From positions 19,394,926-19,458,925 of the forward strand of contig JACBWW010000016.1 in the NCBI GenBank assembly GCA_020086605.1: a DNA stretch of 64,000 nucleotides, given 5' to 3'. The DNA comes from Lanius collurio. Taxonomy: Eukaryota > Chordata > Aves > Passeriformes > Laniidae. Positions 50,396-63,300 of the stretch are shown here, piece after piece. Below the pieces are notes generated by a model. The model did not search any database. It saw nothing but the letters and a program-made list of their open reading frames with translations, and was not told the DNA's origin. Position 1 is the stretch's first letter. Every line of letters begins with the position of its first letter. The position numbers and the translations under genes are program-made.

Positions 50396-50620
50396 CGGCA
50401 GGCGGGGAAGCCTGAGTGTCTGAGAGTGGCAATGAAGGCACTGCGTCCTTCAAACCTCTACTGACGATCCCTGGTTCCCAAAGGGATGCTGCCCCAGCCC
50501 AGAGCTGCCCAGAGCCCTGGCCCAGCGCAGCCCATGCCCTCCCCAGCAGCACTCTGATTTTGCAGAGGCAGAGGGCTGTCAGCAGAGCTGCCAGCTTTCA
50601 CTGAGAGCCTGGAGCCTCAC
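50396..50620. other. GC-rich right flank of the minisatellite
   Basis: GC-rich, non-repetitive sequence with GCCCAGCCCAGAGC-type words. It falls back to AT-rich DNA after about 50640. Nothing recognised. Confidence 0.5.
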
Positions 50621-53600
50621 CTTTCCACTACCCAAAGCATCTGACAGCCAGTTATCCTCGTGCTGCCTGAGCAGTACTAGACAGAATGACTGGAATTAGT
50701 ATTTGCTGCCAAAAAATATTGGATACTTTCTAATCACACTAGGAGAGCTCTTACTAGGTTTTCAATCTCAGAGATGCTTAATATAGTGAAGCAGGAAGAC
50801 AGAGTTTCACTTTCAAGCTGGAATTCAATAATCCTACTTGAAGCAGTTTTAAAAACAAACTTTAACCACTGCCTCAGCATTTACAGATGCAGGAAAGGTT
50901 TTATTCCTATCGTATTATCATTAAATTTTAATTCTCTCAAACCTGTGCCAAATCATACAGAAGTTAATTCATAACTTTTCCCAAGTAATCACAGAATAAA
51001 AATTAGGTTTTTTATCTTTTGGGTTTGTATACAGTTGTTGAATCCCATGAGTCCAAGTTCAAGATACAACACCTATTATTTTAATGTTCTGTTCCTGCAT
51101 TATCACTTGCCATACTTACTTACTGCTTATTTTCTCTACAGTTTTCAATTTTCACAGTACAGCAAAATGTTTTTGTCTTCTATTTTATGTTCTATTAAAA
51201 GAGAAATTGGACTCATTGCTTTTACTTTTACCGTGGCACTTCGAATATAAAGCAAATGCCTGATAACAGTCTCACTTTTATCAGAAGTTCACACCTTTTC
51301 CTCTGCACTAAACATTATTTCTTCACAGCAAACAAATAAAAACTTTGTTGTTAATGATTCAAAGAAACATTTAAAAATATTAGACTGGATGTTTCAGCCC
51401 TAACTTTGCTTAGAACTGTATTTCTGATGTATTGCACATCCAATGCTTTTATATCATATGTAAATTTAAACAGTATTATGTATTTTTAAAACCCTATGTT
51501 GAAAGATCTTTAAAGTTGCAAGGCTAAGTGAAGGAAAGCCAAAATTTAACCTGACTGTTCTGCGTCCTGGTGCATTCTCAATTATATTATGTCATAGGTT
51601 ATTACTTCTTGTTAAATTCAACTTGTCTAGCACTCTTCAGACCATTAAAAGATTCTTAAAGAGACGTTACATTTTCTGATTACAGTTTTTGGCTCTTATT
51701 TGTGTAGCCTTGTGTTAACAGTCTGATTTTCAAGTACATTTCTTGGTGACACTCAGCTTTGTCTGTGTAGAGCTCTTACTACTAAGTACTTACAGCTGAT
51801 AAATGCCATTCTTAACAGAGGTGATTTTCATTCTGCTTCGCTCCATTAGTCCAAAGTATAAAATTGCAATGAAAAGCTGCAATGTCCTCTTGGTAGTTTG
51901 ACTCTACTTTGAGCTCAGTGCTGCCCATATTTATCTAACTTACAGACTCATTGTGGGGAAAAAAAGCTTCAATTTTATGTACTTTTTTTTTTAAACCTGC
52001 CAAGGTTAGGGACCGAGTTCTGTGAACACTTTTCATGCAATCAGTTCCACCAAATGCCCATCACTTGAGGAAAGAGAATGACCTGTTTCAGGATGAGATA
52101 TAATGCACAGCTCTGGTCATATTTTGCAGCTATTAAACTCAATGCAATGGACTGTAGTGGGAAAAACCTACAATTCAGTTGTTTTAAACTGCCCCAAAAT
52201 CTCCCAACTGTAAATTTCTTTGTGGTTTGCACCAGTGATGGGGGAGCTATTTTCACACAACTTTACACTTTTAAGATTTTTGAATTTCTCATCAGAACCC
52301 CAGTAATTAAGTATTTATGAATAAAAAAAAATGTACCTAACAAGAACAAACCTATTTGTTTCTTATGTGTTTCAAACCTTTCATGAATAAAGCAGTACCA
52401 AGGGTAACCTTTCATGAATGCAACCTTAGGGATCACAGAGTGCCCTCAATCAATGCAGGGAACTCATGTTGACAGAGTATATGGGAAACAGATTGAGGTA
52501 TTAAAGCACATAGCCTCTGGTGTTTTAGATGTAAATACTATAACCATCAAATATTTAGACTCTTATGTAAGCTCTATGTCATTTTTTAAACAGTTACTGC
52601 TTGGAATAAATCTTTAAGGATGGAATTTTCAGAAGTGCTCAGTATTGCCCTTACTTTGCTCTTACTGAAATCAATCATAAAATTTTCACAACTTTAAAAA
52701 AAGGACTTTGTCTGTTTATATGTTTCCACAGCACTAAGCACAATAAGTCTTGATCCTGGCTGAGGCCTTTTGACTCTGCTGTAATCTAAATAAATTGATT
52801 TATAGGAGATCAGTTAGATAAATGATAAGGAAACACAAACATACATATAAAACAGCTACGATTTTTTATGATGAGATAGCAGGCTTTGAAACTTCTTCAT
52901 CATTTTCTCTTTGAATCCTAAAACTCATTTGCCTTCTTTTATATTAATTTCCTTGTTATTAGTTTTCTTCAACATAATTTCATGCATCTTAAATTTCCAG
53001 TGAAGTAGCCCTCCAATAAAATGTAACTTACTTTCTTGACACAAACACATCCCATTTAATCTACACAATAAACACATTAATTTTGGGATCTGACTCATAC
53101 TTTGTTTCAGCAGAATATAATAACTTCTCTATTTCCACAAAAGTTGTTGTTAATAACAGTGGTATAGAATCTCCTCTATATTTCCAGGAATAACCACCTA
53201 TGCTGAGCTGGGAAAGAAGAGAGTATGTTTCTTTTATGGGTTTGTAGAGCGGTTAGAACTGTTCCTTTTGTTATTTCACAAGATTCACACAAACACTAAT
53301 TTACCCAGGGATTGATTTCAGAGGCAGTTATTTCACTTTAATATACATGCCAAGCTGAAACCTGTCTAAAAAGATCCTATTTTCTTCCAAAGAACTACAC
53401 TAAGACCAAGACAAAAATACTCCTGCTTTTCATTCAACTTTGGATTTCAAAAGGTCGTACTGAAATGCCTCTCTCTCTATTTTCTCCAAATAAAATGCTA
53501 CAAGTTATTGAAATGAAGGCTGTGGTTCCACAGACAATTCTCAAGGCATCTTCCTGGGAGCTGCTATCCTCATTCCCTTGTCCCTGCTTCAGCCACTTAT

Positions 53601-53690
53601 TCCCAACTCCCTTATTGCTCCTGTGGTTGGACCTACACAGCTGATTTTGGATCCCTGTGATGACCCAGACCAAGACTAAGCCCTCTTTCT
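50621..53690. other. AT-rich non-coding stretch, no gene recognised
   Basis: Frames of up to 80 codons, none recognisable. A short direct repeat at 52375-52419 is listed separately. A or T runs occur near 51985, 52324 and 52696. Confidence 0.6.
52375..52419. repeat. 14-bp direct repeat, 31-bp period
   Basis: AACCTTTCATGAAT occurs at 52375-52388 and again at 52406-52419. The 17 bases between the copies differ from the bases after the second copy, so this is a pair of direct repeats and not a tandem array. It could be a small duplication scar. Confidence 0.75.
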
Positions 53691-53900
53691 CTCCCTTGAA
53701 AGCTCAGTTTTACCCTGAGCCCACTCCCAGCCTGGTGCTCATGGGCAGAGCTGTACCAGCATGAGGGAGGGAGCAGCTCTGAGGAGCTGGAGCTGCACCT
53801 GGCAAGGACTGCAGCAACACCCACCTGTGCCACGGGACATCTTCCTGCACCTCCAAAAGCATTCTCACCACATCCCTCAGGAAAGCAGGAGCAAGTACAC
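53691..53900. other. Modestly GC-rich patch, unknown
   Basis: About 200 bases are GC-richer than their surroundings, with GGAGCAGCTCTGAGGAGCTG and CACCTGTGCCACGGG phrases. It lies under a 110-codon minus frame (53633-53965) with an overlapping 75-codon frame in another phase. No domain or repeat family is recognised. Confidence 0.4.
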
Positions 53901-56900
53901 ATAGCATTATAAAGCTGGCAAAGGAACAAACCTCCAAGAGTAGCCAAAGTTGTAAAATAGGCCAAGGAAGGAATCAGGTAAAGATAACAGCTTGTTCATC
54001 TTCTTTACCTAAAGTCAGGTGATGCTATCGCTAGCCCCAGCCTGCTATATATTTTATAGTAAGCAATTTTAGTCTTTCAGATTAGCAAGCTATATATATA
54101 TTTAGTGCTTTATTCTCAAACTGTTTCACCACAAATGACAGCTCATTTCACAAACAGCTTATCTTATGGCTAAAGATATATAAATACATACTAAAAATGC
54201 TGCTGAAAGTCTCAGAATGTATAATGCAGCCTGGTAGACATGGTAGTGATTGTAACACTGCATTGTAGACACAAATGTTAAAGAAACTTGGCAAGAAGCA
54301 ACACATTTTAGCTACTCAAAATTCAGATTTTCTCAGACTTGTCCCCTTCTGATGAATGGAACATATGGGAGTATTGTTCATAAAACTTACATTGCTTTTC
54401 TTGATGTCTACCAAAATTCCTCATCATGACAATATTTACCAAGATACGTACAGATTCAAATTTGAATTAATTACCCAGAAGTTTTTCAGTACTTCCAGGT
54501 TTACTGGAAAAGAAAAACACTTCAGAAGCAATGTGTTGTCAGCATTTAGCAGTAGATGTTACAGCAACAGAGGTAGCAGAGTTCTTGCTGGGGAAGGGAG
54601 CCTACCCAGTTAAAAGCCATCAGTGCTGAGTATGATAAAAGACAGGGAAGAAAGCAGCTGCTTTGCCAAGAAGCAGTTTGAAATCTGACATTATAAACAA
54701 AACACATGTAGATCTAGACATAAACCCTCCGTATGCTGAAGGCTCAATAATATTTTAGCTAGCATTATTACTTACAAACAGTTCCTGAAATACAGCATCA
54801 CAACTGCAGAACAGCCTTTAACCTCGTGTTCATCCACTCAAGAGCCATGTTATTTATTATCCTTTATCCCTTAATTATGGGGACTTCACCTACTGCTCTC
54901 TGCTCATTTGAAATGCAGAATAAAATGCAATAGATGTCTAAAGACTTAACAGGTGTCAACCAGATATTTGCCAGCTACAGCTACTATTCTACTGGGAGGA
55001 GTTGCTGTTCTATAAATACTAATTAGAGTTTTGCACATGATCTTGCTGAAATACCTAAGGTGATGAGTGGCCAGTTGTTACTTTTAAAAGATTAGCACAA
55101 TTTGAAAAACTAATGTCCCCAATGAGGCAATGCTCACATTGAATAATCAAGAGTTATAGCTGTTCTCTGCCCAAAGGGAATATTTGCTCACTTCATCATT
55201 TGGAAAATCTGCTGCCTCTCGAACAACTCACCCTTCTATTTAACTTTGAGAAACTTGTAAAACTTTGTGCAATCAATATAATAGTACAATATAGGTATTT
55301 AGATGGTCTTCCACTGCTATGCCCACACGGCAGGCTTTACTACCTTTACTTCCAAAGACAGAGCTCTTAGTGTGAAATCATGATTAAGAAACTGCAACAA
55401 AATAATGTTGCACTTAAATCAAGCAGCAAAGAAAAATAGGATTAGAGTATAAAGTCCATAAACACAGCAAAAATTCAATTTTCTCAAATCTATCTCCCTC
55501 CAAATTCTCCACCTATACTAAACAGAAAAACAGACCTAGGCAAATCAGAACAGGTCTCAATGATATTGAGATTTTAAATTAAAAAGTTATATATAGTAAA
55601 TTTTGATTTTAAAGTCCACGCCAATTCTCTAAAATCTTGGTGCAATATATCTGAAAAACAGTTAATTTTAAGCAAAATGTTAAAGGGACACTGCCCATTT
55701 CCTCGGTTTTTAATAAAATCTTGTGCTTTATCTTGTACAGTTTGCTATGGAAAGCACCTGATGTCACAAGGTGTTAACACTGCTGTATTTCTATACATGA
55801 GCTGTGCTTCAGTGCAGTGAAATTTGACACAACAGATACAACCCCATACTACTTAGTGTCCATGACCATGTGTGGGGAAAACATATATAGCATTTTAACT
55901 AGAGTTTTATTTTATTTTAGGCTTTTTAATATTTTTTTTTAAATAAATCTTTTTCTTTACAGCAAAACCTATATTTTTCCTTATCCGTCAACATACTGCT
56001 TCCTCTTTCCAGTAGCTCATTACTTGAAATGTTTGGCCTTACTTCAAAAGAGAAGAATATGTCAACACCAGAACATCTGTGTCCACACAGAGTGCTTTGA
56101 TGACAGTGATATACTCCATTTACATCAGTAACACTGAGCTGAACCTTGATGCTGTCTGCATTTAAAGATCTTACCCCACAGGGCAAGAGAATACAGGTCA
56201 AAAACGTTGATCTCTCTTTGACACACTCTCTACTTCAAGAGCACTTGGCAGCAATTTGTTCCAGAGTCAAGAATCAAACTCACAAAGTGTTGCAAAGCTC
56301 GGAGCCATGTTTGCATAACCACATTTAGAACAAGTATTAAAATTCACAGTCTCTGGAGGCCAATCTACTTTTGATATGCAGGGGTTTGTGAGTAATATGG
56401 TCAAATTCTAGCCTCAATACAGTGGGAAGTTTCTCATTTAAATCAAAAAGCCGTAACTCAGGCTTGAACATCTGTTTTTAAGAGGAATAATGTACCTGTA
56501 TCTCTCAAATGCAAAAAGGAAAACAGACACTTCATCACTCTAAAACTCAGAATTGGTTATCTTTAAGAGGCAGTGGAATAGTTATGTGTGACACAGAGTT
56601 GCATCTATCAGGTGTGGCCAAAGGAAGTTGAGTGAATTTCAGCATGGAGCAAATGCTTCCACAGGCAGGCATAATAATGATGAATTCCTCAAATATATCA
56701 TACACAGGAGTTCAGAGATGAAATTTAAGCTACAGAGTATTTGTAGCCTATGGCTTGTAATCTTCCTTTTAACTTGATTTGAAAACCTTTAGTGTTTCTT
56801 CTGCTTTTTGTAATTAATATATCATTTTCTAATTTAATTACATTGTGTCCACTAGGCTGCTATGCTGACATAAACCCCAATATGAGCTGGAGAGCTTCAA

Positions 56901-59473
56901 TAGTTTCCTTGCACACTTTCCTCCCCTCATGTAAAGCTCAACACTTTTGCAGCAATGAATGATCCAGTACTGCTTACAAGACTAATACATAGAAAAACAT
57001 CAAAAAGGATCAAATCAATGCAGCTGGATATTGCCCTGCTCGTGTTCAAGAACCACAACCACCTGTGTGCTGCAATAGCAGCTGCAAGTACTGGTAAATC
57101 CTATTTCAGCAAACAGAGAAAATTTTGTTTACAGGTTGCACTAGAATGCCATGGAAACAGAGGTAATTGTGAAAGGCATAATCCAAATGGGAGACAGCCC
57201 TAATAGAGCTCATATATCCAAAAATAATATATATGTTTTCCCACTTGGAAAACACATGCATAAATCCTATTAACATCAAGACAGAAAATTACACTGAGTA
57301 GATCCCAATATCACTAAGGTCCCTGATAACAGTATGAATTAATGTGCACCTTCAAAGTAGAGCAAGGTGTTTTCATATGCAGACCATTAGGAAAAAAATA
57401 AAAATATCTTAATAGAATAATCATCTTTTTAAAGAAAAAAAAATTGCATCTTGAATTTTTGAAACAGGATTAAAGTATGGTAGTAGCCCTGTAAAAGGAA
57501 GCTGCTCAGCACCTGCTGCCTACACTGTGCCTGGCTCCAGGCAATGTTATTCATTCCTCACTTTCATGGGAGCAAAATACATCCTCTAAAAATATAAAAC
57601 ACAAAAATAAATAGATCTCCAGGGAAATGGAAGAGAAATCTGTTTTCAAAATACTGAAGGAGTCTGTATGTTCTAAAAAAATAAGTCCATTTTGCATTGT
57701 TTTGTAAGATTTACACTTTAATTTGAAACCAAAGTAAGGCATAAAATTTGTGTGAAAGCAATATCTGATTTATAGATAAACTTAAAACACAATACACTTA
57801 GCTGCAAATACCAGACCCCAGTGAGAGAAGGAAAAGGTTTTGAAAGATGATTAAAATATACTTGATAAATGTGGCCCTGAAATGCCCCAAAAGATTTTTC
57901 TGAAATTAAATAGTAAACACAATTAACATGACTTGAGGTACAAAAACGCTAAATGCAATGGATTTTTTTAATTAATTTTCAGTGTTATTACATGTTCCTA
58001 TCGAGCTGGAATTGACTCAATCCACTAACTGTACTGTGAGACAGCTCTTTTGTCCATGTGACCTTAACATCTAGATAAAAAGCCAAATATCCGTTCTGTT
58101 GGTCATATGAAGAGGAAGTCACACAATAACAACAATCTTATGACCACCATTTCCATCCTGGGAGTGAAAAATTTGTGACAATTGAAGCATTTAAGAAAGA
58201 TATATGTATAAAGCTCAGATAAAGTCCAGCTTGATCAAATGTATTATTAATTAACCAATAAAAAGTAGCAGCTGTGAAGGCTGACAGGAATAGCTTACCC
58301 TACGCTTCTGGCCTAACCTCACTATCCATATTCAAACAAGACTCCTGGCAAAGGCACATCATATAATTCTTGGGATTCTTGCATGCATTCAGACTCACTA
58401 GATTTACATATTATTATTCACAGTAGATGTTTCATTACATTTGCTTTGAGAAAATGTACAATCTATATGGGTATTCACATGTTTAATACGCACATGACTT
58501 CCCATTTTGTACATTTCATGCAGCAGATTATGAGCTTGTTTGGCTTCCCTGTCTTGGACCAAGCACTGCTCATTCATGTGAGGTCAACTCAGTGGCAGAG
58601 CTCACATTCCTCCACCAAAGTCCAGCCACCCCAAAACAGGGAGAGCAATTCCAAGCAGCTTTTCAAAACCAGACCAACCCCAGTCCATCTCCCAAAACCG
58701 TGACAAGAACTGTCTTAAAAGCTGGAAGTTGCTGAAAAACAATTTGCCCCAAGCCCTGACTGCTCAGATTGCTGGAATGGACAACACTTCAGTCATGCCA
58801 CTTGAAACAAGGCACTACAAGGGGCCTCCAGAGTTCACATTGTCCATCTGCTCCAAAGAGAACCTCACCTCACCACACTGCTGCATCAAGGTTCTCATAC
58901 TCTCAGATAAAAATGCTCCTCAGCCACGGGGTCTTTGGTACAAGTGCCAAGTCAAACATGTTTACCTCATTAAGTCTTTGAGAGAATAACTCACCATTTT
59001 GGTCGGCTTGTGGATTTCACCATAGGAGCCATCCCATCTCTATAGAGGCTTTTGGTTTTACTGAAGTTGACAACATTGAAAATCACTCTCTGGAGGGGAA
59101 AAAAAAAAAGAATAGAGATAAGGTATAAATTCTGAAAGAATTTCTACATGTGTTGCCTATACCAGATGCATATAAATATATGCAGATAATATATGAAATA
59201 GATGTGTAGCTTATGAATTGCTGTTACTCTCCATAGACCTCAGATAATGGATATCCTGTCTGTTCCAAGTATTTTAAATGTCCATGTTGTTTTCCATTTC
59301 ATGGATACATATGAAATATATGTTTTTAATTTAGTATGCTGATTTTTCAGTCGGAATTCTAGCCAGATGAAAAAATAAGCAGAGCAAGCCCAGCATGCTG
59401 CAGTTCACATTACAGAGGTGGATTGAAAGCTGGGAGATGGGGTAGCATTCCTTGTGAAAACCTTCTAAGTGCT
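53901..59473. other. AT-rich non-coding stretch, no gene recognised
   Basis: A TA run is at about 54090-54100. Frames up to 106 codons (58383-58703 plus) are not recognisable. A T/A-rich stretch lies near 55905-55950 and A runs near 57437 and 59100. No repeat family is evident until the CR1 at 59474. Confidence 0.6.
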
Positions 59474-60358
59474 TCATAGAATCACAGGACAGAAACATAC
59501 AATTGTTTAGGTTGGAAAAGACTTCCAAGATCAAGTCCAACCATTAATCCACAGCCAAGTGCACCACTAAACCACATCCCTAAGTACCACATCTACATCC
59601 CTCTGGGGAAGGCAGCCACTTCCCTGAGCAGCCAGTTCCAATCCTTTACTACCCTTTCAGTGAAGAACTTTTTTCCTAATATGCAATCTAAAATCTCTTG
59701 CACAACCTAAGGTGATGTCCTCTTGTCCTATTGTTTGTTATATGGAAGAGACTGACCCCCACCTGGCTCCAACCTCCTTTCAGGTGGTTTTAAGGTTCCC
59801 CCCTGACCTTCCTTTTCTCCAGGCTGAGCCCCATCAGCTCCCTCAGCTGCTCTTATCAGACTTGTGCTCCTGACTCTGCTCCTGACTCTGCTCCAGCTTT
59901 GCTTCCCTTCTCTGGAGTTGCTCCAGGCCCTCAATGTCAGTCTCGTCCTGAGGGACCCAGAACTGGACACAGCACTCACCAGTGCCCCACACATGGGGAC
60001 AATCACTGCCCTGGTCCTGCTGGCCACACTATTCCTGATAGAACCCAGGTGCCACTGGCCTTCCTGGCCACCTGGGCACAGCTGGCTCGTGTTCAGCCAC
60101 TGTCCACCAGCCCACCCAGGGCCTTATTCCCCGGGCAGCTTTCCAGCCACTCTGCCCCAGCCTGGAGCACTGCAGGGGTTGTTGTGGCCCAAAGGCTGGA
60201 CCTGGCACTTGGCCTTGTTGAATCCCATACAATTGGCCTTGGCATCAACCCATCCTCTCCACATGCCTATGGAGGCCTTCCTGCCTCCATCAATGCTCCC
60301 ATCCAAGTTGGTGTCAGCTGCAAACTGAACAAGGATGCACTTGATCCCCCACCCTTCA
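59474..60358 (-). mobile_element. CR1 LINE, 3' part with ORF2 C-terminus, inactive
   Basis: The plus strand starts TCATAGAATCACAGGACAG and continues TTTAGGTTGGAAAAGACTTC, the reverse complement of an avian CR1 3' end, so the element is on the minus strand. Reading down from about 60355, the minus frame gives GIKCILVQFAADTNLDGSID, then ANCMGFNKAKCQV and LGHNNP, then, after a stop near 60124, IRNSVASRTRAVIVPMCGAL. These match the CR1 ORF2 blocks around FADDTKLGGSVD, the NKAKC region and NSVASRTREVIVPLYSALV, in order. The second catalytic motif FADD is FAAD here, so an active-site aspartate is lost. After ALVSA the frame departs from the family. A 12-base unit is duplicated at 59866-59889. The copy is about 885 bp, 5'-truncated next to A/T runs, and non-functional. 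Confidence 0.93.
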
Positions 60359-63300
60359 CATAGCAGCAGGGAAAAAAAAAGAGGTTTCTGATTTTTTTTT
60401 TTCCCCATAGGCAAAAGTAAGAATTTTCCTTTGCAAAAAGAGTACAGGACACCTACACAGAAATTGCACATAGCCATCAATTGTTTGAATATGATGGATA
60501 AGATGAAAAGATTCTAAATCTGATCTTAGTTTACACTAAAACTTCAGGAAAACTGTAGGTGATATTTAATAGGTCATGGGAAGAACAAAATTTAGCTCTT
60601 AAAGGGTAATGGATTGATACCAAATATAAATTAATGCAGGGGGAAGACAAGAGAAAACAGAGACAAAACCTTTTTCTTTACCATCTGTCTGCTCCAAGTC
60701 ATTTCATACAAAATTATTTATTTTGTTTAAGAAAGCCTAAATTGGATCTAGCTCATCTCATGGAGTACATTGACTTTTCAGATGGTAAATGCAGTAGTTC
60801 CTCATTTGTTGCATTCTTTTGATATCAAACATTGATGTACTCCAAAAAAAACCCAAAATATGAAGACTAAATTAGTTTTTATAAAACAGTCTACAATATA
60901 GCGATACATTCAATTTCTAAGTCTCTCTTTAGACTTGTTTTTTAATAGTAGAAGTGAAGACACACCACTAAAAATTATATTCACAATTTTTTTTTAGAAT
61001 AAACTATTGTTATGTTGGCACTCTTCATAATGATCCATGAGAAGCCTAAGAACTGAATCACCACTGTTTAAAATCAAACAATTTTTGACTAAAACAATAA
61101 GATCAATTAAGCTTTCATATGTAAAACTTTGCACAAACAAATCTGGGCCTCCCAGGCAGTCTGCTCAGGCAACAGGGAGTGATAAGATCAAAGTGAAAGA
61201 AATCAATAGTGGGACATGAACAGGAGCCAGGCACATTTATCTTTTCATATGGGGCAGGTAGGAATCCAGGTAGGCTGTATATCCCTCTGTACTCAAGAAA
61301 AATTAAGCAAATTTTTTGGAGGTAAGGTGGTGCTGAAGTTTTTGTGAATGGGAGCACAAACTTCTATGTATGCAAATTCTGCAAATCATTCAAAACAAAA
61401 TCTAAAAATAGCCTGTAGGTTTGACCAGAACTGACATGAAAAACCATTAAGTTGAGAAAATCACTTTCTCGAAGATGGTAATTTAATTTTGCACTAAAGG
61501 TAGTGAGGAAACTACACATCCCTGCACAAGAGTTTTCATGTACTTTGAGATTTTCTGATGGTCATGAGCTGAATTTATTTTTATAACTCTTGACAAAAGA
61601 ATGCACTTAATTTACAGAATGTTATGTTTGTAATTTTAAGTATTTAGGATATTGATCATCCGATTAAATATCCATGTTGAGAGTTGTCTAGCTATTTTCC
61701 ATCTTCTTCTGTTTACAATGAATGGGTTCAAATTAGAAAATGGTATTCAGGTCTCTACATGCTTTATGCTCTACATGGAAGTATTTCCCTCTATTAGAAT
61801 GCTCAGATTTTCCTCTGTTACTTAACTCTGTTCATATTTTTGAAAACAAATTAAGTTGCAACAAATTGGTTTGTTAATCTCGATGTTTGCATGGAGTGAA
61901 TGAAACAAACAAGATCTCCAAACCAATTGCCTTAAACTTTGGATGCAATCATGTCACTGTTGGAAAGGGAAAGTTGCTAATTTTGTTACATACTGACTCA
62001 GAGCAGACAGCTGGTAGAAAATGTTCTTATTCCAATCAAGCTTATTTTGTATAATGAGTTGGGCAAATGTACACAACTGGGTAAGCAATGTATATAAAAA
62101 CAAAAATAATGCAGCTCATTTAACAAAACACTGCAGATTATAGCATTTCGAGCACTCCTGTTCGCCACGGAGCGAGCAGTTAGCAATGCGTGCAATCCTC
62201 CCAGCATGGCACAGAGTGAGATTGGCACAACCCAAAATTTAACAGCACAGAACAGAACTTTATCAACACACACCACTGAAGTAATAAAGTACACAAACCG
62301 AAGCACTCAAATGAGCAGCTGAACTCCGTCAAGTATTCCTGGTGATAGTTAAAATAGTCCATGCAGCTCAGCCAGTGAAGTGTGCAAAAATGTAATGACT
62401 ACAGGGTACACACTGGATACACACGCTGGAAAAATATGCAGCTTGCTCAATAAGGTATGCAAACAGCTTTGAATTGAATGCTATCATAAAGGGTTGTGAT
62501 ACAGCAGCCAAAGTTTTGCTGAACAAATCTAGTTTTTAGTCTGATTTCTGTCTCTACTGATATCCTTTAACACACCAGTTATGCAGTGTAAAGAGCAAAA
62601 GAACTAGATACAAACTGCACATTAAAACACATTTTTGCAATAAAATTTCTACAATTCTGAATGATTATATGAATTATAAAGATGTACAAGAGTGTTATCT
62701 TATAAGCAATATAATTGAGATACTCAAAAATGAGTATTCAAGAATTTAGGAAATGTCAAGTTAAGAAAACAAAACAAGATTAAATGTACTTCAAAGTCCC
62801 CAGAAATTGCTCTGGTCTCCAGAGCATAAATACAGAGAAAAATGGCAGACATTTTTACTATAAAAATACTTAGGTGTTCAGGAGGGTATGAATACCACTA
62901 AAGAAAAAAATATTCAAACTAATGCTGTACTAGAAATTATAATTCTGTGCTTTCACTTCAGATTTAGGATAAAATCTTAAATCTATTGCATTATTCTGAC
63001 AAACTGATCTGAAACTCCTGGGTAGGTGGAAGAGGCACAGAGCAGAAAAGCCTCTCAGGACAGCACTGAGCCAAACCACGCTCTTGAGTGTGCACCAGGA
63101 TGTGTTGTGGCTTCACAGCATGAGGGAGGACAACTGCTGCAGTCTCAGGCTCTGTGCTTGGGCTGCCACATCTGAGACAGATGTTGGAGAACATGAGACA
63201 AGGCAGGAAAGTTCTGCCCACTGAGAGAAGGAGGAGGAGGTCCTCTTTCCATAACCTGTGCAGTAAGTTTGAATTTGAAGGTGTCTTGCTGATAAAACCA

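Noticed and set aside
59864..60363. Two 154-codon plus-strand frames at 59864-60328 and 59899-60363
   Set aside because: They are antisense to the CR1 ORF2 remnant on the minus strand and result from its GC-rich content.
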